A stretch of 64,000 bases of DNA from an uncultured Pelagibacteraceae bacterium (GTDB lineage Bacteria; Pseudomonadota; Alphaproteobacteria; Pelagibacterales; Pelagibacteraceae). The DNA lies in contig CACJLY010000002.1 in assembly GCA_902594335.1 (NCBI GenBank), forward strand, positions 62,001-126,000, given 5' to 3'. The notes under the pieces were generated by a model that saw only the letters and a program-made list of their open reading frames with translations, did no database searches and was not told the origin of the DNA. The translations under genes were made by a program, and so were the position numbers. Shown piece by piece: positions 9,041 through 18,486 of this stretch (position 1 is its first letter; each line of letters begins with the position of its first letter).

Positions 9041-10191
9041 AAATAAAAAATTTATCATTAATTTTAATATTTTTATCTTTTTCTATAAAACCAGTTTTTG
9101 CTAATTTCGATGTAAATGCGAGAACTGCTATCGTACAAGATTATTTATCTGGAAAAATATTGTATGAAAAGGATGCTGACCGACAAATTTTTCCTGCGTC
9201 TATGACAAAAATTATGACTTCGATTATTGCTTTTGATTTACTTAAAAGCGGTGAATTATCGTTAGATGATAAATTTTTAATCTCTGAGAATGCGTGGAGA
9301 TTGTCACAAGCAGGATATTCTTCTATGTTTATTATGGTTGGAGATGAAATAACTGTAGAAAATTTATTAAGAGGTATTATTGTTTCATCAGGAAATGATG
9401 CATGTATTGCCCTTGCCGAAGGTATTGCAGGAACAGAAGAAGAATTTGCTATTATGATGACTGAAAAGGCAAAAGAAATAGGTATGGTCAATACTAACTT
9501 TTCAAATTCATCAGGAATAAATGCTCCTGATAATTTATCAACAGTTAGAGATATATTAATTATGTCAAATTACTTGATAAAAAATTACCCAAATTATTAT
9601 GATTATTACAAAGAAACTGAATTTACCTGGGATAGAACAGGCGGAGACCCAATTAAACAAGGCAATAGAAATCCTTTACTTTATAAAAATATAGGAGTTG
9701 ATGGAATAAAGACAGGATATCTTGCTTATGAAAAATATTCACTTGCCTCAACAATCAAAAGAAATGATAGGCGAATAATTGCAGTCGGGAGTGGTTTTGT
9801 TTCGAAAAATCAAAGATCAAAACAGTCACTTAAATTACTAACATATGGATTAACAAATTTTGATACTATCAATATTGCAAAAAAAGAAGAAATATTTGAT
9901 GAATTAGATGTCTGGCAAGGAACACAAAAAAAAATTAAATCGTATATAAATGAAGATGTGTATCAAACAATTCCAAAAGCTAAAAAAAAATATTTAAAAG
10001 TATTAGTTAATTACCAAGGACCCATAAAAGCTCCAATATTAAAAAATGAAATAATAGGCAAAGTTAAAATATTATATAAAGACGAACAGATAGGAGAATA
10101 CGATTTATTAGCTTTTGAAGATGTAAAAAGACAAAATATTTTCTCTAGGTTTATTTCCTCTATTAATTTCCTAATCTGGGGTGATGTCTAA
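9037..10191 (+). CDS. dacC: D-alanyl-D-alanine carboxypeptidase (penicillin-binding protein 5/6 type)
   Basis: Periplasmic serine D,D-peptidase that trims the terminal D-Ala from peptidoglycan stem peptides. A signal peptide ends VFA (about residue 22). All three active-site motifs are present: SMTK at 55-58, SGN at 118-120 and KTG at 225-227. A C-terminal beta domain (about 275-360) and a short hydrophobic tail (FISSINFLIW) that could anchor the protein complete the PBP5 layout at 384 residues. It overlaps the SPOR lipoprotein by four bases and tmk by eight. The choice among dacA/C/F names is uncertain. Confidence 0.92.
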   Translation: MKIKNLSLILIFLSFSIKPVFANFDVNARTAIVQDYLSGKILYEKDADRQIFPASMTKIMTSIIAFDLLKSGELSLDDKFLISENAWRLSQAGYSSMFIMVGDEITVENLLRGIIVSSGNDACIALAEGIAGTEEEFAIMMTEKAKEIGMVNTNFSNSSGINAPDNLSTVRDILIMSNYLIKNYPNYYDYYKETEFTWDRTGGDPIKQGNRNPLLYKNIGVDGIKTGYLAYEKYSLASTIKRNDRRIIAVGSGFVSKNQRSKQSLKLLTYGLTNFDTINIAKKEEIFDELDVWQGTQKKIKSYINEDVYQTIPKAKKKYLKVLVNYQGPIKAPILKNEIIGKVKILYKDEQIGEYDLLAFEDVKRQNIFSRFISSINFLIWGDV

Positions 10192-10804
10192 ATATCCTAT
10201 AATTGTATTTGAAGGAATAGAGGCTTCTGGAAAATCCACTAGCTTAAAAAAAGTAATTAAATATTTAAAAAAAAACAAAATTAATTATTTATCCTTTAGA
10301 GAGCCAGGCGGCACAAATCTATCTGAGAAATTAAGATCTTTAATGCTAAATAAAAAATCAGTATTAAGCAATAAAACAGATTTATTTTTATTAATGGCTT
10401 CTAGATCGGAAAATATAGATAAAATTTTAAAAGAAAATTATAAAAAAAAAGTTATATTAATTGACAGATTTATAGACTCAACATTAGCTTATCAGCATTA
10501 TGGAATGAAACTAGATAAAGATTTAATTTTAAAAATGAACAATTTTTTATTAGGCAATTTAAGACCAAACTTTACTTTCTTAAGTATTGTAAATAAAAAA
10601 AATATGCTGAATAGACTAAAGTTGAGAAAAAATAAAAATAAATACGATAATTTTGATTATAATTTTTTTAACAAAGTTCAAAGGGGTTTTTTAACAATTG
10701 CTAATAAAAATAAATCTAAATATCTAATATTAGATACCAATAAAGATAATATAAAAATAATTGAAAATAAATTAATCGACAAAATTAAGAAAATTTTAAA
10801 GTAA
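10184..10804 (+). CDS. tmk: Thymidylate kinase
   Basis: Phosphorylates dTMP to dTDP in the cytoplasm. P-loop GIEASGKST at residues 11-19, FREPGGT dTMP-binding loop, and DRFIDSTLAYQ with the DR motif are all visible. I start at ATG 10184 rather than the GTG three bases upstream. The first codons overlap the carboxypeptidase stop by eight bases, and the stop is followed at once by holB, an order (tmk-holB-metG-tatD-MBL) widely conserved in alphaproteobacteria. Confidence 0.95.
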   Translation: MSKYPIIVFEGIEASGKSTSLKKVIKYLKKNKINYLSFREPGGTNLSEKLRSLMLNKKSVLSNKTDLFLLMASRSENIDKILKENYKKKVILIDRFIDSTLAYQHYGMKLDKDLILKMNNFLLGNLRPNFTFLSIVNKKNMLNRLKLRKNKNKYDNFDYNFFNKVQRGFLTIANKNKSKYLILDTNKDNIKIIENKLIDKIKKILK

Positions 10805-11725
10805 ATGAGTGAGATAAGTAAAATGATTGGTCATAAGTCTGTTTTTAATGAGTTTATTTATTTCGATCAGATACAAAAATTTCCTAATAAAATTTTATTA
10901 AATGGTCCAAAAGGAATTGGAAAAAAATTATTTGTAAATCACTTTTTAAATTATTTTTATTTAAAAGATAATAAAGAATTTTATAATTTAAAAAATTATG
11001 AATATAATTTGAGTAATAATATATCTAAACTTATATCCTCTAACGCTCATCCCAATGTTTTCAGGATTTATAAAAAAAATGATAAAAAAATAATTGATAT
11101 AGATCAAATTAGAGAGATGATACAATTCACTAATCAAACCTCTTTCAATAATGATAGAAGGTTTATAATCATTGAAAATGTTAATCTATTGGGAATTAAT
11201 TCTGCTAATGCTTTATTAAAATCAATTGAAGAACCTAATAACAAAATATACTTTATTTTAATCAATAATTCAGAATTTAGAACTTTGGAAACTCTTAAAT
11301 CAAGATGTTTAGAATTTAAACTAAATTTACTAAATTCAGAAGTAATGGAGATTGTGAATTACCACTTTAATAATGATATATATAAAGATATTAATTTAGA
11401 TTTTATTAACAATTATAACTCTCCATCTTTTTTAATATCATTAATAAACTTTTTAGAAAATAACGATTTATCAATTAAAGACAACTCTATAGAGGATCTA
11501 TTGTCTTATATTATTAAAAATAAATCATATACATCTAATGATTTTATAAAAGAATATTTGAATTTATTTATTGAACTTTTTTTCTATAAAAATATAAGCA
11601 TCTCTAAGAAAATTTCATTTAAAATAAAAAAATATTTTTACCTAAAACTTTCTTTTGTTAAAAAATATAACTTAGATTTTGAATCTTTTTTTCTAGAATT
11701 TAATGATAAATTATTAAGTGAATAA
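10805..11725 (+). CDS. holB: DNA polymerase III subunit delta-prime
   Basis: Clamp-loader AAA+ subunit. A P-loop-like GPKGIGKK lies near residue 34, and the highly characteristic NSANALLKSIEEP and LKSRCLEFKL (sensor/SRC region) follow. The cysteine zinc module found in E. coli delta-prime is not visible. The C-terminal half is very AT-driven (Lys/Asn/Ile rich) and poorly conserved. The start follows the tmk stop directly, and the end overlaps metG by eight bases. Confidence 0.88.
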   Translation: MSEISKMIGHKSVFNEFIYFDQIQKFPNKILLNGPKGIGKKLFVNHFLNYFYLKDNKEFYNLKNYEYNLSNNISKLISSNAHPNVFRIYKKNDKKIIDIDQIREMIQFTNQTSFNNDRRFIIIENVNLLGINSANALLKSIEEPNNKIYFILINNSEFRTLETLKSRCLEFKLNLLNSEVMEIVNYHFNNDIYKDINLDFINNYNSPSFLISLINFLENNDLSIKDNSIEDLLSYIIKNKSYTSNDFIKEYLNLFIELFFYKNISISKKISFKIKKYFYLKLSFVKKYNLDFESFFLEFNDKLLSE

Positions 11726-13256
11726 AAATTACTACATTACAACACCAATTTATTATCCATCTGCAAAACCGCATATGGGTCATGCTTATTCAAGCATTAT
11801 TGCTGATTTTTTTGCAAGATTAAAAAGAATACAGGGCTTTAAAGTCTATTTTTTAACCGGCACAGATGAGCATGGACAAAAAATACAACGAGCAGCTGAA
11901 GAAAAAAAAATGGATCCTTTATTATTCTGTGATAAAATTAGTAAAACCTTTAGAGATTTATCTTACACATTAAACTTATCTAATAATGATTTCATAAGAA
12001 CCACTGAGAAAAGACATGCAAAATCTGTTGAAAATCTCTGGAATATTTTAGAAAAAAAAGATGAAATTTACTTATCTAAATACTCTGGTTGGTATTCAGT
12101 ATCAGATGAAGCATTTTATGCAGAGAGTGAAATTGAAGACTTAGATGGTATAAAAAAATCAATTAGTTCAGGTTCAAAAGTAGAGTGGGTAGAAGAAGAG
12201 TCTTATTTTTTTAAATTATCAAATTGGCAAGACAAATTAATTGATTTTTATAATAAAAATCCAGATTTTATACTACCTGAAACAAGAAAAAATGAAGTTA
12301 TCAGTTTTGTTAAATCAGGATTAAAAGATTTATCCGTAAGTAGAAAATCTTTTAATTGGGGTATAAAAGTTCCATCTAATAAAGACCATGTTATTTATGT
12401 TTGGTTGGATGCTTTAACAAATTATCTAAGTGCTTTAAATTACCCAAATGAAAAAGATGATTTATACAAATCTTTTTGGCCTGCAGATCTACATCTAATC
12501 GGAAAAGATATATTAAGATTTCATGCTATTTATTGGCCGGCTTTCTTATTGGCTGCAGATATAGAGCCTCCAAAAAGAGTATTTGGCCACGGATGGATAC
12601 TTTCTGGTGATGAAAAAATGTCTAAATCCAAAGGTAACATTTTAGACCCACTTGAGATTATAGAAAATTATGGTCTAGACCCTTTAAGATATTATTTGAT
12701 CAAAGAAGTTTCATTTGGTAATGATGGAAATATTTCACAAGATAAATTAGAGTCTTGTATTAATAGTGATTTAGCTAATAATTATGGAAATTTGTGTCAA
12801 AGAGTTTTGGCATTTTGTGATAAGAATGCTAACTTAAAAGTTCCTAATAAATATAATTTAACAGAGGACGATAAGATTATTTTGGATCAATACTCTAAAT
12901 ATTATAATGATTTAGTTAAGTATTCAGATAATCAAGATGTAAACTCATACATAAATTTTATTGTTGAGCAACTATTTTCAGCAAATAAGTATTTTAATGA
13001 TCAAGAACCTTGGAAAAAAAAGAATGATAAATTAAGAATGAATACAATTATTTATGTTGCTTTGGAACTAATAAGAAAAGTAACCATATTACTTTATCCT
13101 ATTATACCATCATCATCTCTTAAAGTTTTAGGTATATTTAGTATAAACGAGGATAAAATTAATTTTGAAACTTTAAAAGAAAACAATTATCTAAAAAAAG
13201 GTCTCAAATTGAATAAATTAGATATTTTATTTAGAAAGATTGAAAAAAATGATTGA
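11718..13256 (+). CDS. metG: Methionyl-tRNA synthetase
   Basis: Charges tRNA-Met. Class I signatures are clear: HMGH in PSAKPHMGHAYSS near the N-terminus and KMSKSKGN near residue 300. TGTDEHGQKI is also typical. At 512 residues it is the short form without the C-terminal dimerisation/tRNA-binding domain, and the connecting peptide shows no CxxC zinc knuckles. Start codon is GTG at 11718, overlapping holB by eight bases. Confidence 0.96.
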   Translation: MNKNYYITTPIYYPSAKPHMGHAYSSIIADFFARLKRIQGFKVYFLTGTDEHGQKIQRAAEEKKMDPLLFCDKISKTFRDLSYTLNLSNNDFIRTTEKRHAKSVENLWNILEKKDEIYLSKYSGWYSVSDEAFYAESEIEDLDGIKKSISSGSKVEWVEEESYFFKLSNWQDKLIDFYNKNPDFILPETRKNEVISFVKSGLKDLSVSRKSFNWGIKVPSNKDHVIYVWLDALTNYLSALNYPNEKDDLYKSFWPADLHLIGKDILRFHAIYWPAFLLAADIEPPKRVFGHGWILSGDEKMSKSKGNILDPLEIIENYGLDPLRYYLIKEVSFGNDGNISQDKLESCINSDLANNYGNLCQRVLAFCDKNANLKVPNKYNLTEDDKIILDQYSKYYNDLVKYSDNQDVNSYINFIVEQLFSANKYFNDQEPWKKKNDKLRMNTIIYVALELIRKVTILLYPIIPSSSLKVLGIFSINEDKINFETLKENNYLKKGLKLNKLDILFRKIEKND

Positions 13257-14010
13257 TTCACATTGTCATCTAGATCACGAACCTTTAGCTCAAAATATTC
13301 AAGATGTTTTATCAAGATGCAAAAGAGAAGGAATTAAAAAAGTATTAACAATTTCTACAACATTAAGTGGTTTCCCAAAAATTTTGGAGATTATTGATAA
13401 AGATGAAATGATATTTGGAACCTTTGGTATACATCCTCACGAAACAAACACTGATCAAGTTTCAAAAGACGAAATAATAAGTAAAATTAAATCTAATAGT
13501 AAAATTATTGGTGTTGGAGAGACAGGTTTGGACTTTTATTACAACAATAGTGATAAAGATAAACAAATCACAAGTTTCAAAAATCATATCAATGCTGCAT
13601 TAGAATTAAACTTTCCTTTAATTGTTCATTCTAGAAATGCTGAAGATGAAACTTATGAAATATTAAAAAATTCAGACAAGAATTTAAAAATACTGATGCA
13701 TTGTTTCACAGGTTCACTTCCATTTGCCTTAAAATTAATGGAGCTTAATTCTTATTTTTCAGCCAGCGGTATTATTACATTTAAAAATAGTAATGATCTT
13801 CAATATACATTTAAACAATTGCCATTAGAAAGATTACTAATTGAGACAGATAGTCCTTTTTTAGCGCCTGAGCCAATGAGAGGCAAGAAAAATGAACCAT
13901 CTTTTGTGCGGTATACCTTAAAAAAACTTTCAGAATTAAAAAATATTACTCCCAAAGAGCTTGATAAAATAACAACACAAAATTTTAATAGATTATTTAT
14001 TAGCCAATGA
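13249..14010 (+). CDS. tatD: TatD-family metal-dependent DNase
   Basis: YcfH/TatD-type amidohydrolase-fold nuclease. Metal ligands are visible as HCH in IDSHCHLD at the N-terminus, the HPHE motif, GETGLDFYY, HSRNAEDE, HCFTGS and ETDSPFLAP. I use the ATG at 13249, which gives the canonical MIDSHCHLD start; a TTG three codons earlier is possible. It overlaps metG by eight bases and the next gene by four. Function in DNA degradation or repair is known for relatives only. Confidence 0.93.
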   Translation: MIDSHCHLDHEPLAQNIQDVLSRCKREGIKKVLTISTTLSGFPKILEIIDKDEMIFGTFGIHPHETNTDQVSKDEIISKIKSNSKIIGVGETGLDFYYNNSDKDKQITSFKNHINAALELNFPLIVHSRNAEDETYEILKNSDKNLKILMHCFTGSLPFALKLMELNSYFSASGIITFKNSNDLQYTFKQLPLERLLIETDSPFLAPEPMRGKKNEPSFVRYTLKKLSELKNITPKELDKITTQNFNRLFISQ

Positions 14011-14780
14011 GCTTAAAATTTACTATTTTAGGATGTGGTAGTTCCCTAGGTATACCTAGAATTGATGGTTATTATGGGAACTGTGATCCCAATAATAAGA
14101 AAAATACACGATCAAGATGCTCAGCCTTAATAAGATCTAAAAATTTAAATATTCTTTTTGATACATCGCCAGATCTAAAATCACAATTACTTGTAAATAA
14201 AGTTAAGAATATTGATAAAGTATTTTACACTCATTTGCATGCTGATCAAACTCATGGAATTAATGAATTAAGAGTTTTTTCATTAAAGAATAAAAAGAAA
14301 ATACCAATTTATGCAGATGTAATTACAAAGAAATATCTTAAAAATACTTTTGGTTATTGTTTTAAAAATTATAAAAATTATCCATCAATTCTTGATGCGA
14401 ATACTTTAAAGTCTAAACATATATTAAAAGATAGAAATACAAAAATTGTAATAAAATCTTTAAAAGTTCATCATGGTTCAATAAAAAGTATTTGCTATAT
14501 AATTAATGATAAATGCGCTTATGCACCAGATGTAAATAAAATAGATAATAAAGATTTAAAATATTTAAAAAATTTAAAATACTTAATTGTTGATTGTTTA
14601 AGATATAATTATCATTCGACTCATTTTAATTTAGATGATGTACTAAATTTAATTAGAAAAATTAAACCTAAAAAATCGATTCTTACAAATTTGAGTAATG
14701 AAATTGATTACAATGAAATAAAAAAAATATTGCCAAAAAATGTAACGCCCGCCTATGATGGGTTAACTGTTTTAATTTAA
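14007..14780 (+). CDS. PhnP-like metallo-beta-lactamase-fold hydrolase
   Basis: Cytoplasmic MBL-fold phosphodiesterase-like protein. The signature HxHxDxxHG is present as THLHADQTHG, preceded by the family opening FTILGCGSSLGIPRI and a CDP...RCSA segment with two cysteines. Later His (HHGS), Asp (YAPD) and a terminal LTNLSNEID segment complete the metal site, although the final motif has Asn where many homologues have His. It partners tatD in most alphaproteobacteria; its physiological substrate is unknown. Stop overlaps the convergent peroxidase gene by nine bases. Confidence 0.85.
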   Translation: MSLKFTILGCGSSLGIPRIDGYYGNCDPNNKKNTRSRCSALIRSKNLNILFDTSPDLKSQLLVNKVKNIDKVFYTHLHADQTHGINELRVFSLKNKKKIPIYADVITKKYLKNTFGYCFKNYKNYPSILDANTLKSKHILKDRNTKIVIKSLKVHHGSIKSICYIINDKCAYAPDVNKIDNKDLKYLKNLKYLIVDCLRYNYHSTHFNLDDVLNLIRKIKPKKSILTNLSNEIDYNEIKKILPKNVTPAYDGLTVLI

Positions 14781-15320
14781 TAAACTTTCTATTTTATTTA
14801 TAATTTTTCTTGAGGTTGGATTTGTTAAAGATGCGTAAGTTTCTTCAATTTTACCTTCCTTGTTAATTAATATTTTGTAAAAATTCCACTTTGGTACTGC
14901 AGATTTCCCATAGTTATCTTTTGCCCATTTATAAATTTCATGAGCATTATTACCTCTTACATTAGTTATTTCAGTGAGTGGAAAGTTAATATTAAAGTTA
15001 ACCTTACAAAATTCTTTTACTTCACTATTGTTTTTTTTTTCTTGATTAAAGGAATTTGATGGTACTCCTAATACAATCAAGCCTTTATCTTTATATTTTT
15101 CCCATAACTCTTGCATGTCGTCATATTGCTTAGTAAATCCGCAATAACTTGCTGTATTTACAACTAAAACAGGCTTACCTCGGAAGTCGTTTAAATCTAT
15201 AAGCTCACCGGAAATACTATTTATTTTAAAGTCATAAAAGATTTTTTTATAATCTGCATGAGATGAACTTTTAGAAAAAAACATAATTATAGTTAATCCA
15301 ATTATTAGTAGGTTTTTCAT
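14772..15320 (-). CDS. Exported glutathione-peroxidase-family thiol peroxidase
   Basis: Peroxidase of the GPx/BtuE family that reduces (lipid) hydroperoxides. A signal peptide ends about SHA (residue 22), so it acts in the periplasm. The peroxidatic residue is Cys60 in NTASYCGFT (Cys, not selenocysteine), and the family motifs GVPSNSFNQ and KWNFYK (the catalytic Gln and Trp) are present. A second Cys (EFCKV) could be the resolving residue of a thioredoxin-dependent enzyme. It is eight bases downstream of nhaA, so the two are probably co-transcribed. Confidence 0.92.
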   Translation of the reverse strand: MKNLLIIGLTIIMFFSKSSSHADYKKIFYDFKINSISGELIDLNDFRGKPVLVVNTASYCGFTKQYDDMQELWEKYKDKGLIVLGVPSNSFNQEKKNNSEVKEFCKVNFNINFPLTEITNVRGNNAHEIYKWAKDNYGKSAVPKWNFYKILINKEGKIEETYASLTNPTSRKIINKIESLLN

Positions 15321-15328
15321 TATATTAA

Positions 15329-16501
15329 TTATTTATTTGGTGTAAGTAATATTAAAAAGTAACCAAATAAAGTGGATAATAATGACCCAGTTAAAACTCC
15401 AATTTTTACACCATCCATGTATTGCATACTTTCAGCAAATGCTAAATTTCCAACAAATAAACTCATAGTGAAACCAATTCCAGTTAAAACACCGACACCA
15501 TAAAAATTATACCAGCTAGTATTACTTGGCATTTGGGCAATTTTTAATTTAATTGATATGTATGAAAAAACAAAAACTCCTAATTGTTTTCCAACAAATA
15601 AACCTAAAACTATTCCTAATGGAACTTTATCTAACAATGATGAAAAAGATAAACCTTCCAATGATACGCCTGCATTTGCAAAGGCAAATATAGGCATAAT
15701 TCCAAAAGCAACATAAGGACTTATTGCATGTTCAACTTTAATTAAGAGTGAGAAATCTTTATCTTTTTTTCTATGAGGGATTGTCATTGCAAGTAACACA
15801 CCAGCGATAGTTGCATGAATTCCTGAGTTATGAGTAAAATCCCATAAGAAAATTCCCACTATCAGATAGGGTAAAAATTTTTTTATATTGAATTTATTTA
15901 TAACTAATAAAATAATAAACGCTAACAACATCAGAGATAAATATTTGATACTTAAATCACCAGAGTAAAACAAAGCTATTATAACTATTGCTCCCAAATC
16001 ATCTATAATTGCTAAAGCTGTTAAAAATACTTTTAGTGAGAGTGGGACTCTCTTACCCAATAACGATAATACACCTAATGAAAAGGCTATATCGGTAGCT
16101 GATGGTATTGCCCAACCTTTTAATGTTTCTCCATCTCCTAAGTTTATAAAAACATATATTAATGCAGGAACTACCATTCCACCAACTGCCGCAATTATAG
16201 GAAGCAAAGCTTGTTTAATATTAGATAATTCTCCTTGTAAAAACTCTCTTTTAATTTCAAGTGTTACAAAAAAGAAAAAGATTGCCATTAGCGCATCATT
16301 TATCCAATGCAAAACAGAAAGCTTAAGGCCAAATTTGTTTATCCCAATAAATAAATATCTCTCTAATGTTGAAAAATAAAGATTAGATAATTCAGAATTA
16401 CTTATAACCAGTGCTATTACTGCTGCAAAAAGAAGAACTATTCCACTTGCGGCTTCAAGTTTAAAAAATGATGTAAACCCTTTTGTAATTTTTTGAATCA
16501 T
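15329..16501 (-). CDS. nhaA: Na+/H+ antiporter NhaA
   Basis: Inner-membrane antiporter that expels Na+ in exchange for H+. The 390 residues form about 12 hydrophobic segments. The paired ion-binding aspartates lie in ALAIIDDLGAI, and IPSATDIAFSLGVLSLLG is the unwound TM4 motif of the family. The start is three bases from the zinc-ribbon gene's stop, suggesting one minus-strand unit: zinc-ribbon protein, nhaA, peroxidase. Confidence 0.95.
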   Translation of the reverse strand: MIQKITKGFTSFFKLEAASGIVLLFAAVIALVISNSELSNLYFSTLERYLFIGINKFGLKLSVLHWINDALMAIFFFFVTLEIKREFLQGELSNIKQALLPIIAAVGGMVVPALIYVFINLGDGETLKGWAIPSATDIAFSLGVLSLLGKRVPLSLKVFLTALAIIDDLGAIVIIALFYSGDLSIKYLSLMLLAFIILLVINKFNIKKFLPYLIVGIFLWDFTHNSGIHATIAGVLLAMTIPHRKKDKDFSLLIKVEHAISPYVAFGIMPIFAFANAGVSLEGLSFSSLLDKVPLGIVLGLFVGKQLGVFVFSYISIKLKIAQMPSNTSWYNFYGVGVLTGIGFTMSLFVGNLAFAESMQYMDGVKIGVLTGSLLSTLFGYFLILLTPNK

Positions 16502-16503
16502 AT

Positions 16504-17028
16504 TTAGTTAGTAAGATCCTTTATAAAAAGCTTGAAATCTAAAAGAGTTTCGTAAAAACTATCAAAAAAAGGGTTTATGCTTGGAAACATACTAAATAAA
16601 TAAGACTTAAATGTATCTAATAAAAATATAAGACCTAATAGAGAAATAATAACTACAACAATATAAACTAATACCATCTTTATTTTTCCTTGATTTTTAT
16701 CATTTTTTATTTCATCTTTTGTATCATCTTTGTCGTTTTCTTCATCTTCCTCATCTTCTGTGCTGTCTTCAGATAGAACTCCTTGATTTATATCAGTTAA
16801 ATTCTCAACATTTGTTTCTTTATTATGCTCGTCTTCTTTTTTTTCTATTTCTGAAGTATTAGTATTTTTGTTTTCAGATATTTCTAGATCATCAACACTC
16901 TTAGTTATTGTTATCTTATAATGCCATATATGATCACAATTGCTACATTTAAGAGTTCTACCATTTTCTGGTATTAATTTTTTATCAAGACTGAATTTTT
17001 TATTACAATTTGGACATTCTATGATCAT
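16504..17028 (-). CDS. MJ0042-type zinc-ribbon membrane protein
   Basis: N-terminal zinc ribbon with two CxxC knuckles (MIIECPNCNKKF and LKCSNCDHIW), then a very acidic linker (Glu/Asp/Asn rich, about residues 50-115), one transmembrane helix (VLVYIVVVIISLLGLIFLL) and a short C-terminal tail. This is the alphaproteobacterial MJ0042/DUF3426-like layout; function unknown. I start at 17028 because a longer frame would read into tRNA-Pro and the protein begins naturally with the zinc ribbon. It is notable for keeping its zinc cysteines while other proteins in this window lost theirs. Confidence 0.82.
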   Translation of the reverse strand: MIIECPNCNKKFSLDKKLIPENGRTLKCSNCDHIWHYKITITKSVDDLEISENKNTNTSEIEKKEDEHNKETNVENLTDINQGVLSEDSTEDEEDEENDKDDTKDEIKNDKNQGKIKMVLVYIVVVIISLLGLIFLLDTFKSYLFSMFPSINPFFDSFYETLLDFKLFIKDLTN

Positions 17029-17086
17029 AAAATCTTTTATAGCATTAAATACCAAATTTATTATAAATTTGTAACCAATATAACCT

Positions 17087-17114
17087 TTGAATTTTCTTTT
17101 ATCTGCTGTATTAG
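17087..17114 (+). promoter_or_regulatory. Candidate promoter for tRNA-Pro
   Basis: TTGAAT (17087-17092) and TATTAG (17109-17114) with a 16-base spacer; the predicted start at about 17121 is three bases before the tRNA. It would also serve the NDUFS4-like gene six bases after the tRNA. Confidence 0.45.
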
Positions 17115-17123
17115 TACAGCAAT

Positions 17124-17200
<77 letters not shown>

Positions 17201-17206
17201 TTAATT

Positions 17207-17488
17207 ATGAAAAAAGCTAAAATTTACAAACCCTCTAAAACTGCTATGCAATCAGGTTTAAAAAAATTTGATAAATGGATTATACAATTTATAACAGAAG
17301 ATCCTGGTAAAAACCCACTTATGGGATGGGAAAGTTCTTCAGACACCTCCTCAGAATTAAACTTGGAATTTAAATCGAAAGATTTGGCAATAGAGTATGC
17401 TAAAAAAAATAATATTCTTTTTGAAGTTATAGAACCACAAAAAAGAAAGATAATTAAAAAATCTTATGCAGATAATTTTATAAAATAA
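17207..17488 (+). CDS. NADH dehydrogenase accessory subunit (NDUFS4-like, ETC complex I family)
   Basis: A 93-residue protein with the ETC_C1 pattern: AKIYKPSKTAMQSG at the N-terminus, then WIIQF, MGWESSSDTSSELNLEFKSKDLAIEYAKKN. This is the bacterial counterpart of the 18-kDa mitochondrial complex I subunit, found in alphaproteobacteria away from the nuo operon. It probably stabilises the peripheral arm. The gene lies directly behind tRNA-Pro and its stop overlaps the next start by one base. No membrane segment is seen. Confidence 0.9.
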   Translation: MKKAKIYKPSKTAMQSGLKKFDKWIIQFITEDPGKNPLMGWESSSDTSSELNLEFKSKDLAIEYAKKNNILFEVIEPQKRKIIKKSYADNFIK

Positions 17489-18483
17489 TGTTTAGATTTT
17501 TTACTATAAAAAAGTGGTATCTATGGTCTTGGTTCGGGTCATTAATTATTTTATCATCACTTTGGGTACAAGTAAAAATTGATGTTAAAATTAATGAATG
17601 GTTTGGTGAATTTTACGACATGATACAAAAAGCACTTGGTAAACCAAATGCTATTACTATCGAAGAATATTGGGCAAGTCTGTTTTCATTTATTGTCCTA
17701 GCAGCAATGTATGTTGGTGTAGCTGTTATTGTAAGCTACTTTACATCTCATTATTTATTCAGATGGAGAACTGCTATGGTTGAATATTATCACAGTGTAT
17801 ATGAAAAGGCTCGTAAGATTGAGGGAGCATCTCAAAGAGTTCAGGAAGATACAATAAAATTTTCAAGAATAATGGAGTCCCTTGGTACAAGTCTAATAGA
17901 AGCAATTATGATACTAGTTGAGTTTATGCCTATCCTATTTGGTTTAAGTATAGGTATTCCAATATTTTTTTTTGGTGACTGGGAGTATGGTTTAATTGTA
18001 GGTGCATTGATTTGGTCTATAGGTGGAACGATTTTTTTAATTATTTTAGGTTTAATTTTAAGATTAGTAGGTGTTGAATATGATCTTCAAAAAAAAGAGG
18101 CAGCTTATAGAAAAATTCTAGTTATTGCAGAGGATGATGGAACAGTAAGACCTAAATCAATTGAGGAATTATTTGATGATGTCAGAAATATTCATTTTTT
18201 AAGTTATATCAGGTATCTTTATTTTAATATTGGCAGAATAGCTTATTTGCAGGCTAATGTATTATCAGCGTATGTTTTTCTTGCTCCTGCAATAGTAGCA
18301 GGAGCTGTTACACTAGGTGTGATGCAACAAATTATTAGAGCATTTGGACGAGTAGAAGGTTCAATGCAGTATATTCTTAAAGCATGGCCCACAATTATAG
18401 AACTAGCAAGTGTTTATAAAAGATTAAGAGAATTTGAATATAAATTACAAATCAAAGATTCTGAAAGTGAGATCAAAACATAG
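17488..18483 (+). CDS. SbmA/BacA-like peptide transporter
   Basis: A membrane protein of 331 residues with about seven to eight hydrophobic segments; stretches such as VKINEWFGEFYDMIQKAL, LFRWRTAMVEYY and GASQRVQEDTIKFSRIMESLG match the SbmA/BacA family, which imports peptides and modified thiazole peptides by proton coupling and lacks an ATPase domain. The QRVQED segment corresponds to the QRIxED hallmark. It could supply peptides or support envelope lipid remodelling as BacA does; this is inferred. It overlaps the complex I gene by one base and glpX follows after three bases. Confidence 0.9.
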   Translation: MFRFFTIKKWYLWSWFGSLIILSSLWVQVKIDVKINEWFGEFYDMIQKALGKPNAITIEEYWASLFSFIVLAAMYVGVAVIVSYFTSHYLFRWRTAMVEYYHSVYEKARKIEGASQRVQEDTIKFSRIMESLGTSLIEAIMILVEFMPILFGLSIGIPIFFFGDWEYGLIVGALIWSIGGTIFLIILGLILRLVGVEYDLQKKEAAYRKILVIAEDDGTVRPKSIEELFDDVRNIHFLSYIRYLYFNIGRIAYLQANVLSAYVFLAPAIVAGAVTLGVMQQIIRAFGRVEGSMQYILKAWPTIIELASVYKRLREFEYKLQIKDSESEIKT

Positions 18484-18486
18484 TTA